Source: Arcobacter sp. FWKO B
GTDB lineage: Bacteria > Campylobacterota > Campylobacteria > Campylobacterales > Arcobacteraceae
DNA length: 64,000 nucleotides
NCBI RefSeq assembly: GCF_014844135.1
Contig: NZ_CP041403.1
Span: forward strand, 124,001 to 188,000
Direction of reading: 5' to 3'
The notes below the pieces were generated by a model, which did not search any database, was not told the origin of the DNA, and saw only the letters and a list, made by a program, of their open reading frames with translations. The position numbers were made by a program, and so were the translations under genes. This document shows positions 23,418 to 31,914 of the stretch, one piece after another (the first letter of the stretch is position 1; each line of letters begins with the position of its first letter).

Positions 23418-23477
23418 ATAAACTGTTGGTTTATTATAGAAATATTCAGCTTAAAAGTTAATAAACTAGTGGTTTAT
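23418..23477 (-). promoter_or_regulatory. tetR-smr promoter flanked by two TetR operators
   Basis: The minus-strand promoter has -35 TTAACT (23461-23456), a 17-base spacer and a perfect -10 TATAAT (23438-23433). Operator 1, ATAAAC-TGTTG-GTTTAT (23418-23434), touches the -10 box. Operator 2, ATAAAC-TAGTG-GTTTAT (23461-23477), touches the -35 box. Both are perfect 6+6 palindromes with five-base spacers and start 43 bases apart. Confidence 0.78.
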
Positions 23478-23518
23478 ATTGCTTTATCCAAACAATACAA
23501 TAATCAATAACAATAATG

Positions 23519-23867
23519 AGGTACAATTAAACAATTAAATATTAATAAACTAAGAAAAAATTAAAAGGTAAAACACAATGCCAAGAGTAGCAAGAGGGTT
23601 AGTGGATAACCAAATATATCATATAATAAATAGAGGTAATAGAAGAGAGAGGGTATTTGCCAAATGATTGGAGTAAATATATAAATGATGAAGAAAATAA
23701 AACAGATGTCGATTGTATAAGGAATTCTATAGAGAGACAAGCTCCTCTAGGAGATGAATTTTGGCAGTTGAATATGGTAAAACAATGTGGCTTAGAATCA
23801 ACATTAAATCCAATAGGAAGACCTAGGAGGAGAGATGGTATATAAGTGGAATAAATTAATTGTACCT
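23519..23867. mobile_element. REP-associated transposase element remnant with inverted ends
   Basis: AGGTACAATTAA (23519-23530) and TTAATTGTACCT (23856-23867) are perfect 12-base inverted repeats around a decayed REP-associated tyrosine transposase (RAYT). Downstream, TCCCAATTAAC occurs three times as direct repeats (23869-23879, 23887-23897, 23898-23908). RAYT genes are known to sit between REP-type repeats, which fits. Confidence 0.65.
23578..23845 (+). pseudogene. truncated REP-associated tyrosine transposase (internal deletion)
   Basis: Residues MPRVARGLVDNQIYHIINRG, then NRRERVFAK (23578-23667), match the N-terminus of RAYT/Y1-transposases. A different frame (23657-23845) encodes their C-terminus: LPNDWSKYIN, then IRNSIERQAPLGDEFW, then GLESTLNPIGRPRRR. 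The middle of the protein, with the HUH metal-binding motif and catalytic Tyr, is missing, and the two parts overlap out of frame. This is a deletion derivative that cannot be active. Confidence 0.8.
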
Positions 23868-23998
23868 GTCCCAATTAACAAATTAATCCCAATTAACTCC
23901 CAATTAACTGAGCGTGAGATAAATAAATGCTTTTTAGATAGATTCAAAGATTTTTTGGATAAAATATGCTTATATAGTAATAGTTGAAGGATTGTAAC

Positions 23999-24217
23999 AT
24001 GAAAACGGCAAAAGAATTGGATTTTTTAGAAAGCTATATACCAGAACTAGCAAATAGTGCAGTAAGAAAAGCCTATTTAGATGCTTTGAGTTCTGGTAAT
24101 AGTGTAACCGAAGTTATTCAAAACAAAATATATGAGATTTTCCCAGATGGCTCAAAAAAATATATCAAAGATATAGAACCAGCTATTAAAATAGAAAAAA
24201 AAGTATTTATGATATGA
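23999..24217 (+). CDS. small antitoxin-like protein paired with zeta-type toxin
   Basis: A 72-residue protein (KTAKELDFLESYIPELANSA, then VRKAYLDALSSGNSVTEVIQ, ending with an IEKKVFMI tail). The ATG at 23999 has AAGGA seven bases upstream. Its stop overlaps the zeta-toxin start (ATGA), the typical arrangement of an antitoxin followed by toxin. It does not resemble the classical epsilon antitoxin in length pattern that I can recall. The antitoxin role is inferred from size and coupling. Confidence 0.75.
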   Translation: MKTAKELDFLESYIPELANSAVRKAYLDALSSGNSVTEVIQNKIYEIFPDGSKKYIKDIEPAIKIEKKVFMI

Positions 24218-24945
24218 ATTTAGAGATACCAAGACTTAGAATGTTTGCAGGACCAAATGGTAGTGGCAAAAGTACTATCAAAGATGTAATCAATCAAGAA
24301 TTGCTTGGTATTTACATAAATCCAGATGAAATAGAAAAAGAAATAAAATATTATGGTTTTATAGATTTTTATAACTATGGTTTTGAATCTGACAAAAAAG
24401 AAGTTTTAGATTTTTTTCATAATTCAACCCTATTAAAATCTGTAGATTTACTAGAAGAGGCTTCATACTTAAAATACAATGATAATAAGTTAATTTTTTC
24501 AGATGTGAGTGTAAATTCTTATTTTGCTTCAGTATGTGCAGATTTTGTTAGAAAAAAACTACTAGAAGCTAGAAAATCATTTACATTTGAAACAGTAATG
24601 AGCTCATACGATAAAATAGAGTTATTGAAATTGGCTAAAAAATTAGGGTATAGAAATTATTTGTATTATATAGCTACAAGTGACCCTATTATTAATATTT
24701 CAAGAGTAAAAAACAGGGTGTCATTGAATGGTCACAATGTACCAGAAAATAAGATAATAAGCCGTTATTATCGTTCTTTAGATTATTTGAAAGATGCTGT
24801 TAAGTTAAGTGATAGGTCATATGTCTTTGACAACTCTTCTTGTGAAAAAACATGGATATGTGAGATAACTGATGGGACAAAAGTGGATATGAAAGTAGAT
24901 ATTGCTCCAAAATGGGTACATGAGTATTTGCTAGATAAAAAATAA
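24214..24945 (+). CDS. zeta-toxin family UDP-GlcNAc/nucleotide kinase
   Basis: A 243-residue P-loop kinase of the zeta-toxin family: Walker A GPNGSGKST at residues 13-21, INPDEIE (metal/substrate Asp), and FETVMSS in the middle, followed by the Arg-rich lid region SRVKNRVSLNGHNVPENKII. Zeta toxins phosphorylate UDP-N-acetylglucosamine and block cell-wall synthesis; some relatives act on other sugar nucleotides. Coupled to a 72-residue gene upstream. It sits in an accessory strip rich in TA modules. Confidence 0.87.
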   Translation: MNLEIPRLRMFAGPNGSGKSTIKDVINQELLGIYINPDEIEKEIKYYGFIDFYNYGFESDKKEVLDFFHNSTLLKSVDLLEEASYLKYNDNKLIFSDVSVNSYFASVCADFVRKKLLEARKSFTFETVMSSYDKIELLKLAKKLGYRNYLYYIATSDPIINISRVKNRVSLNGHNVPENKIISRYYRSLDYLKDAVKLSDRSYVFDNSSCEKTWICEITDGTKVDMKVDIAPKWVHEYLLDKK

Positions 24946-24998
24946 AACTATTAGTGACAATATTTATATGCATTGTCATTCACAACAAACAATTTTCT

Positions 24999-25013
24999 TT
25001 GCAAAATGCAATA
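24999..25013. promoter_or_regulatory. 15-base site shared with the S24 repressor operator
   Basis: TTGCAAAATGCAATA upstream of rsuA is identical (opposite strand) to 49056-49070 in the long palindrome before the S24-type repressor gene. It contains the near-symmetric TTGCAAAATGCAA. Just downstream lies the likely rsuA promoter with TATGCTACAAT near 25036-25046. Regulation by the S24 protein is a hypothesis. Confidence 0.4.
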
Positions 25014-25075
25014 CTTTTCTTTTTTATATGTGATTTATGCTACAATCTTATTAATAAAAACAAAAAAAGGTAAAT

Positions 25076-25774
25076 ATGCGTTTAGATAAGCTTCTATCAA
25101 GTCTTGGGTATGGTACTAGAAAAGATATTGAGTTTTTTGCACGAAGAGGATACATAAAGTACAAGGGTGAAATCTGTAAGGATGCTACAAAAAAAGTTGA
25201 GCATGAAGATGTATTGTTTGATAATGAGCCACTTGACCATCCGCATGGTATGATAATAGCTATGAACAAACCAAAAGGGTATATCTGTAGTCATGAAGAT
25301 AGTGGGAGGCTTATTTATTCTTTGCTTCCTGATAGATTTGCTAGTAGGAATCCAAAGCTTTCTACCATAGGAAGACTTGATGTGGATACTAGTGGGATTA
25401 TCCTTTTTAGTGATGATGGCAATATCAATCACTCCCTAACAAGCCCAAAAAGACATATCCCAAAAGTTTATGAAGTGACACTAAAGCATCCCTTAAGAGG
25501 TGATGAGCAAAAAGTCTTTGCAAGTGGTACTTTGATGCTAAATGGTGAAGAAAAGCCGTTGCTCCCTGCAAAACTAGAAATTATCAATGATACACTTGTA
25601 CATCTTAGTATTGATGAGGGTAGGTATCATCAGGTCAAAAGGATGTTTGCAGCTGTAGGAAATAGGGTAGAAGCCTTGCATCGTATCAAATTTGGCAATA
25701 TTGGACTTGAAGGACTAGAAGAGGGTGAGTGGAGATATGTTTCTATGGATGATGTTTTGGGTAGTGAGTCGTGA
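25076..25774 (+). CDS. RsuA/RluB-family pseudouridine synthase
   Basis: A 232-residue RNA pseudouridine synthase: an N-terminal S4 domain (RLDKLLSSLGYGTRKDIE, FFARRGYIKYKGE), then NKPKG and GRLDVDTSG with catalytic Asp102, and RYHQVKRMFAAVGN near the C-terminus. Closest in pattern to RsuA, which modifies 16S rRNA position 516, so a 16S target is likely; RluB/RluE-type 23S activity cannot be excluded. The stop codon lies inside a heptamer array. Confidence 0.9.
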   Translation: MRLDKLLSSLGYGTRKDIEFFARRGYIKYKGEICKDATKKVEHEDVLFDNEPLDHPHGMIIAMNKPKGYICSHEDSGRLIYSLLPDRFASRNPKLSTIGRLDVDTSGIILFSDDGNINHSLTSPKRHIPKVYEVTLKHPLRGDEQKVFASGTLMLNGEEKPLLPAKLEIINDTLVHLSIDEGRYHQVKRMFAAVGNRVEALHRIKFGNIGLEGLEEGEWRYVSMDDVLGSES

Positions 25775-25819
25775 GTCGTAAATCGTGAGTCGTTAGTAGA
25801 GAGAAGAGAAAAGAGGAGT
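25764..25819. repeat. degenerate heptanucleotide array, copy C
   Basis: Eight contiguous 7-base units: GTGAGTC, GTGAGTC, GTAAATC, GTGAGTC, GTTAGTA, GAGAGAA, GAGAAAA, GAGGAGT. The first units form the last codons and stop of rsuA; the last supplies the ribosome binding site (GAGGAG) of the next gene. Confidence 0.75.
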
Positions 25820-25823
25820 TGGG

Positions 25824-26183
25824 GTGAAAGTGAATGATAAGACAGGAAGAATTAGGTATATACGAGTTGTCGATAAATTTATATCCAGAGTTTTTTCTCT
25901 TGCAAAGTCTGATGATATGGACTTTGAAACTTTTTGTATTAAGGTTAAGAAGTTTTATGATGAATTTAAAAAAACACCAAAAGTAGAGCTTCATAGCTCT
26001 TATTGTGATATGCAAGATAGACTAATAGAGCTAATATTGCGTATTGCAAATAGTGATGGTGAAGACTTTGAAAATGACAAGGCAAGAATACTAAAAGAAG
26101 CCAATTTACTAGACAAGCACAAAAACCAAACAACTTACAAAAAAGAAAAACACAAAAACAAAAAGTTTGATGATGGATATTGA
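25824..26183 (+). CDS. unknown small basic protein between rsuA and recD2-like
   Basis: A 119-residue hydrophilic protein starting at a GTG with AGGAG seven bases upstream. Predicted helical (RYIRVVDKFISRVFSLAKSD, then FCIKVKKFYDEFKKTPKVEL), ending in a Lys-rich tail. I do not recognise a family. It overlaps the start of the RecD2-like helicase gene by about 14 bases, which suggests co-translation. Confidence 0.75.
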   Translation: MKVNDKTGRIRYIRVVDKFISRVFSLAKSDDMDFETFCIKVKKFYDEFKKTPKVELHSSYCDMQDRLIELILRIANSDGEDFENDKARILKEANLLDKHKNQTTYKKEKHKNKKFDDGY

Positions 26184-28485
26184 AGTCAAAGAGACAGTAA
26201 GACTTAGTGGAGTTTTGAAAAAAGTCTTATATCAAAACAACGAAAATGGTTATATAATAGGGGTGTTGTCTAACAATGAAAAAGTTTGTGGGCAATATTT
26301 TGACACAGATATTCAAAAGCTAGTGGATGAAGAGTTGGTTTTTTGTGGTAACTGGACTACACACAAAAAATATGGTGTTCAATTTGAGTTTGAAAAAATA
26401 GAACTCAAAGAGTCTGAGCTGTTTTTCTTTTTAAGTAAAGTAGTAAAAGGTGTAGGTAAAAGTATAGCCAAGAAATTGCTTGATACTTATAGTGATGAAG
26501 AACTTATACAAATAATAGAACAAGACCCAAATAAACTTTTGCAAATACAAGGGATAAAAGAAAAAAAGCTTACTTTGATAGTGCAAAGTTGGAAGCAGTA
26601 TTCTCATCTAAGGGAGCTTGGTTCGTTTTTGTCAAAATTTGGTGTTACAAATAACCTGATAAATAAAATCTATGAAACATTTGGAGAAGTTGATGATTTG
26701 ATAGGCAAAATCCAACAAAATCCATATATTTTGACCAAAATTAAAGGTGTAGGGTTTAAAAGGGCTGATGAGATAGGGTTGTCTTTGGGGCTTGACTTAA
26801 AATCACACTTTAGAATCGAATCCTGTATTAGCTATACACTCAAAGAATATTGTGAATCAAATGGAAATAGTTCTATATCAAAAGCAAAACTTTTTGAACT
26901 ACTTATTAACGCACTTAAATTTGAAAAAACAGATGAAAATAATGAGTTGCTAGAAAAATCACTTCAAGAACTTGTAAATAAAGAAGAACTTTACGAAACT
27001 TCACCAAATAGATACAGCCCTAGAATGTTATATTTTGCAGAAAAAAAGATTATTGAGTTTTTCCAAAAAAGAGCAGAGCAAAAAAATATCAAAAAGATTG
27101 TTTCAAATTTTAGTGAATATATAGAAAAAAAGCAAAAAACATTAGGGTTTAACTTGAGTGATGAGCAAAAAAAGGCTGTAGAACTTATCAACAACGGTCA
27201 CAATACTATTTTGCTTATAGGTTATGCTGGTACTGGTAAATCGACATCATCAAGGGCAGTTTTGGAGCTTTTGGAAGAGGTTTTTTGGTATGATGATATT
27301 ATGTGTATAGCACTTAGCGGTATAGCAAGTCAAAGAATATCAGACACTACAGGATACAAAAGCTCTACAATACAATCTTTGCTTATGTCATCTAAGGAAA
27401 AAGATTATTTTCCATATAGAGTAATACTTCTTGATGAAGCTTCTATGGTTAATTCTAGTACATTTTACCAAATTACATCCAAAATATCAGATGATGCGGT
27501 GTTTATAATAGTAGGAGATGATGGGCAACTTCCTGCTATTGGAGCTGGCAATATATTGGCTGATTGTATAAAATACGAACTAGCACCTATTTGTAAGCTT
27601 ACTAAGATATACAGACAAAGTGAAAATCAAGCCATTGCACTAATAGCAAATGAAATAAGAAATGCCAGCGTACCTGATTTTCTAAATGAAACATATCAAG
27701 ATTTTAAATTCTTTGATGTATCTATATTTAACCATTATGCTATCAAAAACAGTGTAAGTGACAATGAATTTTCATCAATAAGGCAAGATAATACACAAAA
27801 AATACTTCATAATATACTTAATATTGGATGCAACTACCTCAAAGAATCATACAAGCTAATAAAACAAAAAGAGATTTCAAAATTTCTAACTCTTTTTCAG
27901 GTGATAACCCCTATGAAAAGTGGTATTTTGGGTGCACAAAACTTAAATATAGAGCTACAAAAACTTTTCAACCATAACAAAGGTGCATCAAAAGAGGGAA
28001 AATTCTATGAGTATAAGCTAGGTGATAAAGTAATACATATAAAAAACGAAAATATGAAAACCAAAACACTTGATATGTACAAAAGAGGGGATGATAATTT
28101 TGTAGAAAAAAGGGTGTTCAATGGACAGTTGGGGCTTATTATTAAGCTAGATTTTGAAGATGAAAAAATACTAGTCCTTTATCCAAATGATGATATGGTG
28201 GTGTATTATGATTTTGATGGGATAGATTATATACTAGCTTTAGCATATGCATTGACCATACACAAAACCCAAGGTATGGAATATAGTGTGGCATTGATAC
28301 CTATGACATTTTCACACTATATTATGCACAACACTAAACTACTATATACAGCCATCACAAGAGCAAAAGATATGTGTTTTGTGGTTGGAGAAACAGAAGC
28401 ATTTAAAGCAGGATGTAAAAAGATAGAAACTACCAAAAGGCAGAGTGTTATCAATGATTTGTTGGGTGAAGAAAATCAACAATAA
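26170..28485 (+). CDS. RecD2-like superfamily 1 DNA helicase
   Basis: A 771-residue SF1B helicase of the RecD2/TraA type, a 5'-3' DNA helicase working without RecBC. An N-terminal OB-like region and helix-hairpin-helix repeats (FLSKVVKGVGKSIAKKLLDT; LLQIQGIKEKKL; ILTKIKGVGFKRADEIG) precede the motor. Walker A LLIGYAGTGKS is near residue 350, Walker B LLDEASMV near 420, and the last motifs are YALTIHKTQGMEYS and YTAITRAK. Of three adjacent possible starts (TTG, ATG, ATG) I take the first ATG. Probably co-transcribed with the preceding unknown gene. Confidence 0.88.
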   Translation: MMDIEVKETVRLSGVLKKVLYQNNENGYIIGVLSNNEKVCGQYFDTDIQKLVDEELVFCGNWTTHKKYGVQFEFEKIELKESELFFFLSKVVKGVGKSIAKKLLDTYSDEELIQIIEQDPNKLLQIQGIKEKKLTLIVQSWKQYSHLRELGSFLSKFGVTNNLINKIYETFGEVDDLIGKIQQNPYILTKIKGVGFKRADEIGLSLGLDLKSHFRIESCISYTLKEYCESNGNSSISKAKLFELLINALKFEKTDENNELLEKSLQELVNKEELYETSPNRYSPRMLYFAEKKIIEFFQKRAEQKNIKKIVSNFSEYIEKKQKTLGFNLSDEQKKAVELINNGHNTILLIGYAGTGKSTSSRAVLELLEEVFWYDDIMCIALSGIASQRISDTTGYKSSTIQSLLMSSKEKDYFPYRVILLDEASMVNSSTFYQITSKISDDAVFIIVGDDGQLPAIGAGNILADCIKYELAPICKLTKIYRQSENQAIALIANEIRNASVPDFLNETYQDFKFFDVSIFNHYAIKNSVSDNEFSSIRQDNTQKILHNILNIGCNYLKESYKLIKQKEISKFLTLFQVITPMKSGILGAQNLNIELQKLFNHNKGASKEGKFYEYKLGDKVIHIKNENMKTKTLDMYKRGDDNFVEKRVFNGQLGLIIKLDFEDEKILVLYPNDDMVVYYDFDGIDYILALAYALTIHKTQGMEYSVALIPMTFSHYIMHNTKLLYTAITRAKDMCFVVGETEAFKAGCKKIETTKRQSVINDLLGEENQQ

Positions 28486-28557
28486 ACATATTAAATATTA
28501 TTAAGTTTATAAAAAGTTGATATTTGGTACAATCAATGAAATAATTAGGAGGCTGCA

Positions 28558-28779
28558 ATGTACTCTGTAAGATTAGAAATAAGCGATAAGATTGCTGATA
28601 AAGTTATGTTTTTCTTGAATAGTATCCCCAAAACAGATATAAAAATACAAGAAATTGATGATTCGACAAAAGTACCCAACAAGAACTCCTTAACTGATTT
28701 TTTCCGCTCAAGCCCATTGGTAGGGGAAATTGATATAAAAAACGATAAAGAATACTATAATGATAGGATTAAATTTTGA
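28558..28779 (+). CDS. VapB-like antitoxin
   Basis: A 73-residue small protein (YSVRLEISDKIADKVMFFLN, then FFRSSPLVGEIDIKND) with an AGGAGG ribosome binding site. It is immediately upstream of, and coupled to, a PIN-domain toxin by a TTGA overlap. The toxin-binding tail SSPL-x-EIDI resembles other VapB/Phd-type antitoxins. The DNA-binding fold is not evident from the sequence alone. Confidence 0.8.
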   Translation: MYSVRLEISDKIADKVMFFLNSIPKTDIKIQEIDDSTKVPNKNSLTDFFRSSPLVGEIDIKNDKEYYNDRIKF

Positions 28780-29195
28780 GATATTTACTGGATACAAATA
28801 TTGTATCTGAGCTTATTTCAAAGAAACCAAATGAAAATGTATTGAATTTTTTAAATACATTAAGTGAGGAGGATGTTTTGTTGTCCGTGCTTACAGTAGG
28901 TGAAATTAAATCAGGTATTGAGAATTTACAAGATTCTGTAAAAAAAGAAACACTTACTCTATGGTTAAATAATGATTTATTAAATCGTTTCAAAAATAGA
29001 CTGCTAGACATAGACTTGAATATTATGCTTGTATGGGGTGAAATTATTCAAAAAAATAAAAAAATAGGCAGTCCTCTTCCTATAATAGATTCCTTGATAG
29101 GTGCTACTTGCATAGTAAATAATCTAACTTTGGTTACCAGAAATGAAAGTGACTTCAAAAATTTAGATATTAATATCATTAATCCTTTTCTTTAA
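28776..29195 (+). CDS. vapC: VapC/FitB-type PIN-domain ribonuclease toxin
   Basis: A 139-residue PIN domain: YLLDTNIVSELI (Asp6), VGEIKSGIE (Glu43 region), PIIDSLIGATC (third acidic site) and TRNESDFKNL (fourth) supply the Mg-binding acidic tetrad. VapC toxins cleave tRNA or rRNA. The start is a TTG inside the antitoxin stop. It ends in NPFL, a common FitB-type terminus. Confidence 0.9.
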   Translation: MRYLLDTNIVSELISKKPNENVLNFLNTLSEEDVLLSVLTVGEIKSGIENLQDSVKKETLTLWLNNDLLNRFKNRLLDIDLNIMLVWGEIIQKNKKIGSPLPIIDSLIGATCIVNNLTLVTRNESDFKNLDINIINPFL

Positions 29196-29300
29196 ATAAA
29201 AATTGCCATAGATGTAGAGAAAATATTGCTCAATCCATAAAACTAATCAAACTTATGGTATAATACGCGAAAATCAAAGAAGTTATTTATTGGAGAATTT

Positions 29301-30896
29301 ATGTTACAAGTTGTTAATTTAAAAAAATCTTTTGGACCTAGAGTTCTTTTTGCTGATATCAATCTAAAGCTTGATGCGGGGAAAAGATATGGTCTTATTG
29401 GGGCAAATGGAGCTGGAAAAACTACATTTTTAAAAATATTAAGCGGTGAAGAAGATGCAACAGAGGGTGAAATACAAATAGCTGGTGGTAAAAAAGTCGG
29501 TACTCTTAGTCAAAATCAATATGCTTATGAAGAGTTTACTATTTTTGATACTGTTTTATATGGAAACAAAAGACTATTTGATGCTATCAAAGAAAAAGAA
29601 AAGCTTTATATGTCTGAAGAGTTTACTGATGAGATAAACAACCGTTTAGCAGAGCTTGAAATAGTATGTTGCGAAGAAGACCCTACTTATGAGTATGATG
29701 TAAAAATCACGAAAATACTTGAAGATTTGGGCTTTCCTTCATCACAACATACAGAACTAATGAGTACCATTACTGGTGGAGATAAATTTAAGGTACTTCT
29801 TGCACAAGTTTTATATCCAAAGCCTGATATTTTATTCCTTGATGAGCCTACAAATAACCTTGATATTGAAACTATCGGATGGCTTGAAAATCAACTTCAG
29901 CATCACGAAGGTACTATGGTAGTTATCTCACACGATAGACACTTCCTAAATGCTGTATGTACTCATATTTTAGATGTTGACTTCAAACAAATTAGAGAAT
30001 TTAGCGGAACTTATGATGATTGGTATATAGCTTCAACAGTTCTAGCAAAACAAGCCCAAACAGATAGAGATAAAAAATTAAAAGAAAAAGCAGAATTAGA
30101 AAAATTTATCGCTAGATTTAGTGCTAATGCTTCAAAAGCAAAACAAGCAACAAGTAGACAAAAACAACTTGATAAACTTGATGTTCAAGCTATAGCAGTA
30201 TCGAGTAGAAGAGATCCTAGTATAGTATTTAAGCAAAAAAGAGAAGCTGGAAAAGAGGTTCTTGAGGTTAAAAATATCTCAAAAAGCTATGATGGAGAAA
30301 AGGTGCTAGATAATATCTCTTTTATGTTTGACAAAGGTGATAAGATAGCACTTATTGGTCATAATGGTGTAGGTAAAACTACTCTTTGTGAGATTTTAAT
30401 AGGCAATGTTAAACCTGATAACGGAGAAGTGAAATGGGGTGCTACAATAGCACCAAGCTATTTTCCTCAAAATACAACAGATATTATAAAAGGTGATTTT
30501 ACCCTTTATGATTGGTTAAGAAATTTTGATAGGGATGCTGATATTAGTGAGATTAGAAATTGCCTTGGAAGGATGTTGTTCAACGGACAAGAGCAAGAAA
30601 AACTTGTAAAAAGTTGTAGTGGTGGAGAAAAACACCGTATGATGCTTAGTAAAATCATGCTAGAACAAGGTAATTTCTTACTTCTTGATGAACCTACAAA
30701 CCACCTTGACTTGGAGGCAATTATAGCTTTGGGTGAAGCACTTTATAATTATGATGGTGGATGTATTTGTGTTTCTCACGATAGGGAGCTTCTTGATGCA
30801 TTTGCAAATAGAATTATAGAAATACAATCTGATGGGACTATTATTGACTTCAGAGGAACTTATGAAGAGTTTGTTGAACACAAAAACAACATGTAA
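29301..30896 (+). CDS. ABC-F family ATPase, YbiT-like
   Basis: A 531-residue protein with two ABC domains and no membrane part. First Walker A GANGAGKTT (about 34-42), signature STITGGDKFK, Walker B LFLDEPTNNLD; second Walker A GHNGVGKTT, signature KSCSGGEKHR, Walker B LLLDEPTNHLD. A linker with charged coiled coil (about 245-310) joins them. The length and the phrase NNLDIETIGWLE point to the YbiT group of ABC-F proteins, which act on the ribosome. The likely promoter has TATGGTATAAT near 29258. A strong terminator follows. Confidence 0.92.
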   Translation: MLQVVNLKKSFGPRVLFADINLKLDAGKRYGLIGANGAGKTTFLKILSGEEDATEGEIQIAGGKKVGTLSQNQYAYEEFTIFDTVLYGNKRLFDAIKEKEKLYMSEEFTDEINNRLAELEIVCCEEDPTYEYDVKITKILEDLGFPSSQHTELMSTITGGDKFKVLLAQVLYPKPDILFLDEPTNNLDIETIGWLENQLQHHEGTMVVISHDRHFLNAVCTHILDVDFKQIREFSGTYDDWYIASTVLAKQAQTDRDKKLKEKAELEKFIARFSANASKAKQATSRQKQLDKLDVQAIAVSSRRDPSIVFKQKREAGKEVLEVKNISKSYDGEKVLDNISFMFDKGDKIALIGHNGVGKTTLCEILIGNVKPDNGEVKWGATIAPSYFPQNTTDIIKGDFTLYDWLRNFDRDADISEIRNCLGRMLFNGQEQEKLVKSCSGGEKHRMMLSKIMLEQGNFLLLDEPTNHLDLEAIIALGEALYNYDGGCICVSHDRELLDAFANRIIEIQSDGTIIDFRGTYEEFVEHKNNM

Positions 30897-30912
30897 TAAT
30901 CTTTGATTTTCG

Positions 30913-30946
30913 AGTGTTTCAAGATTTACCTTGAAACACTTTTTTA
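30913..30946 (+). terminator. intrinsic terminator after ABC-F gene
   Basis: A perfect 11-base stem AGTGTTTCAAG / CTTGAAACACT with loop ATTTAC is followed by a run of seven T. Confidence 0.9.
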
Positions 30947-30960
30947 TAAATTTAAAGGGT

Positions 30961-31914
30961 TTATTTTAATGAGTTTATATTTGATCTAAGTGCTAAATCT
31001 TTTGGATATGGTGAGAAAAATTTTTGATTTTTTAGATAAATACAATTATGCTTATTTATAAACATCTGTAAAATTGATAGTGGTAATATTAGTGGAACCA
31101 ACTTGTCTCTAAAATTATCCAAACTTTCAAAAAAACTCTCTTTTTCAACATCAGAAATATCATTTTTTATATATCCATAGCAATGCTCCAAAACATTTAT
31201 AGTTTTTTTGATAGAACTTTTTGTATCGATTGTTACCTTGAATTCTACTTCATAGCTTTCTAAAACTTTTTCAAAAGGGAGCTTATCTCTATTGGCTACA
31301 ATATTTCCAAGTCTTTTATATGCCTCATTACTTTTTGACATTATTAAATACTTGTAACTTGTGTGGAATTCTACTAGTTTGCCCATTGATGGATTATTGT
31401 TCTTAAAAAGTTCAAAATCGTTGTAAGCATAAATTTGCATAACAAAGTTTTCTCTTAGCCATGGGTCAATCAATCTATTGTTTTCTTCAATTGGAAGCAA
31501 TGGAAAATATTTTTTTAACTCCTTGGTGAGTATTCCCATATCTGGCTTAATATCTGGAATGCCACTTGGCATATATACTTTGACTCTTTCCATTCCACAA
31601 GTTGGGGATTTTGATTTAAGTATTACACCACAAATATCATTATTGTGTTTTATTTGCTCTATTATTTTTTGTGATTCACTTACTAACTGATCTGTAAAAT
31701 CTATAGAGTTTTTATTTGAAATAACTCTAATATTCCCTTCAAAATTCACCAGCCTGACAGTTTCTCTAGGAGCGCCTAATATATTTACCTCTGGACAAAA
31801 ATGAAAAAATTCAAAGTGTTTATTAAGATATTTTCTTATAAATTCATCATTATTGTTGCTTGCGCTAAAAGTGCAATTTTCCCCATTTAAACATGCTGAA
31901 ATAGCTAACTTCAT
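30961..31914 (-). CDS. DUF523-DUF1722 protein (TudS/YbgA-like)
   Basis: A 317-residue two-domain protein. The N-terminal DUF523 part (LAISACLNGENC, FCPEV, KSKSPTCGMERV) carries three conserved cysteines known to bind a [4Fe-4S] cluster in thiouracil desulfidase TudS. The C-terminal DUF1722 part (from about residue 175, FHTSYKYLIMSKS) matches YbgA. A role in sulfur chemistry of thiolated nucleobases or RNA is plausible, but unproven for the fusion. Start overlaps the end of thiE by four bases. Confidence 0.85.
   Translation of the reverse strand: MKLAISACLNGENCTFSASNNNDEFIRKYLNKHFEFFHFCPEVNILGAPRETVRLVNFEGNIRVISNKNSIDFTDQLVSESQKIIEQIKHNNDICGVILKSKSPTCGMERVKVYMPSGIPDIKPDMGILTKELKKYFPLLPIEENNRLIDPWLRENFVMQIYAYNDFELFKNNNPSMGKLVEFHTSYKYLIMSKSNEAYKRLGNIVANRDKLPFEKVLESYEVEFKVTIDTKSSIKKTINVLEHCYGYIKNDISDVEKESFFESLDNFRDKLVPLILPLSILQMFINKHNCIYLKNQKFFSPYPKDLALRSNINSLK

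Noticed and set aside
24969-24989. Terminator hairpin TGACAAT...ATTGTCA after the zeta-toxin gene
   Set aside because: The stem is only seven base pairs with a ten-base loop and no T run follows.
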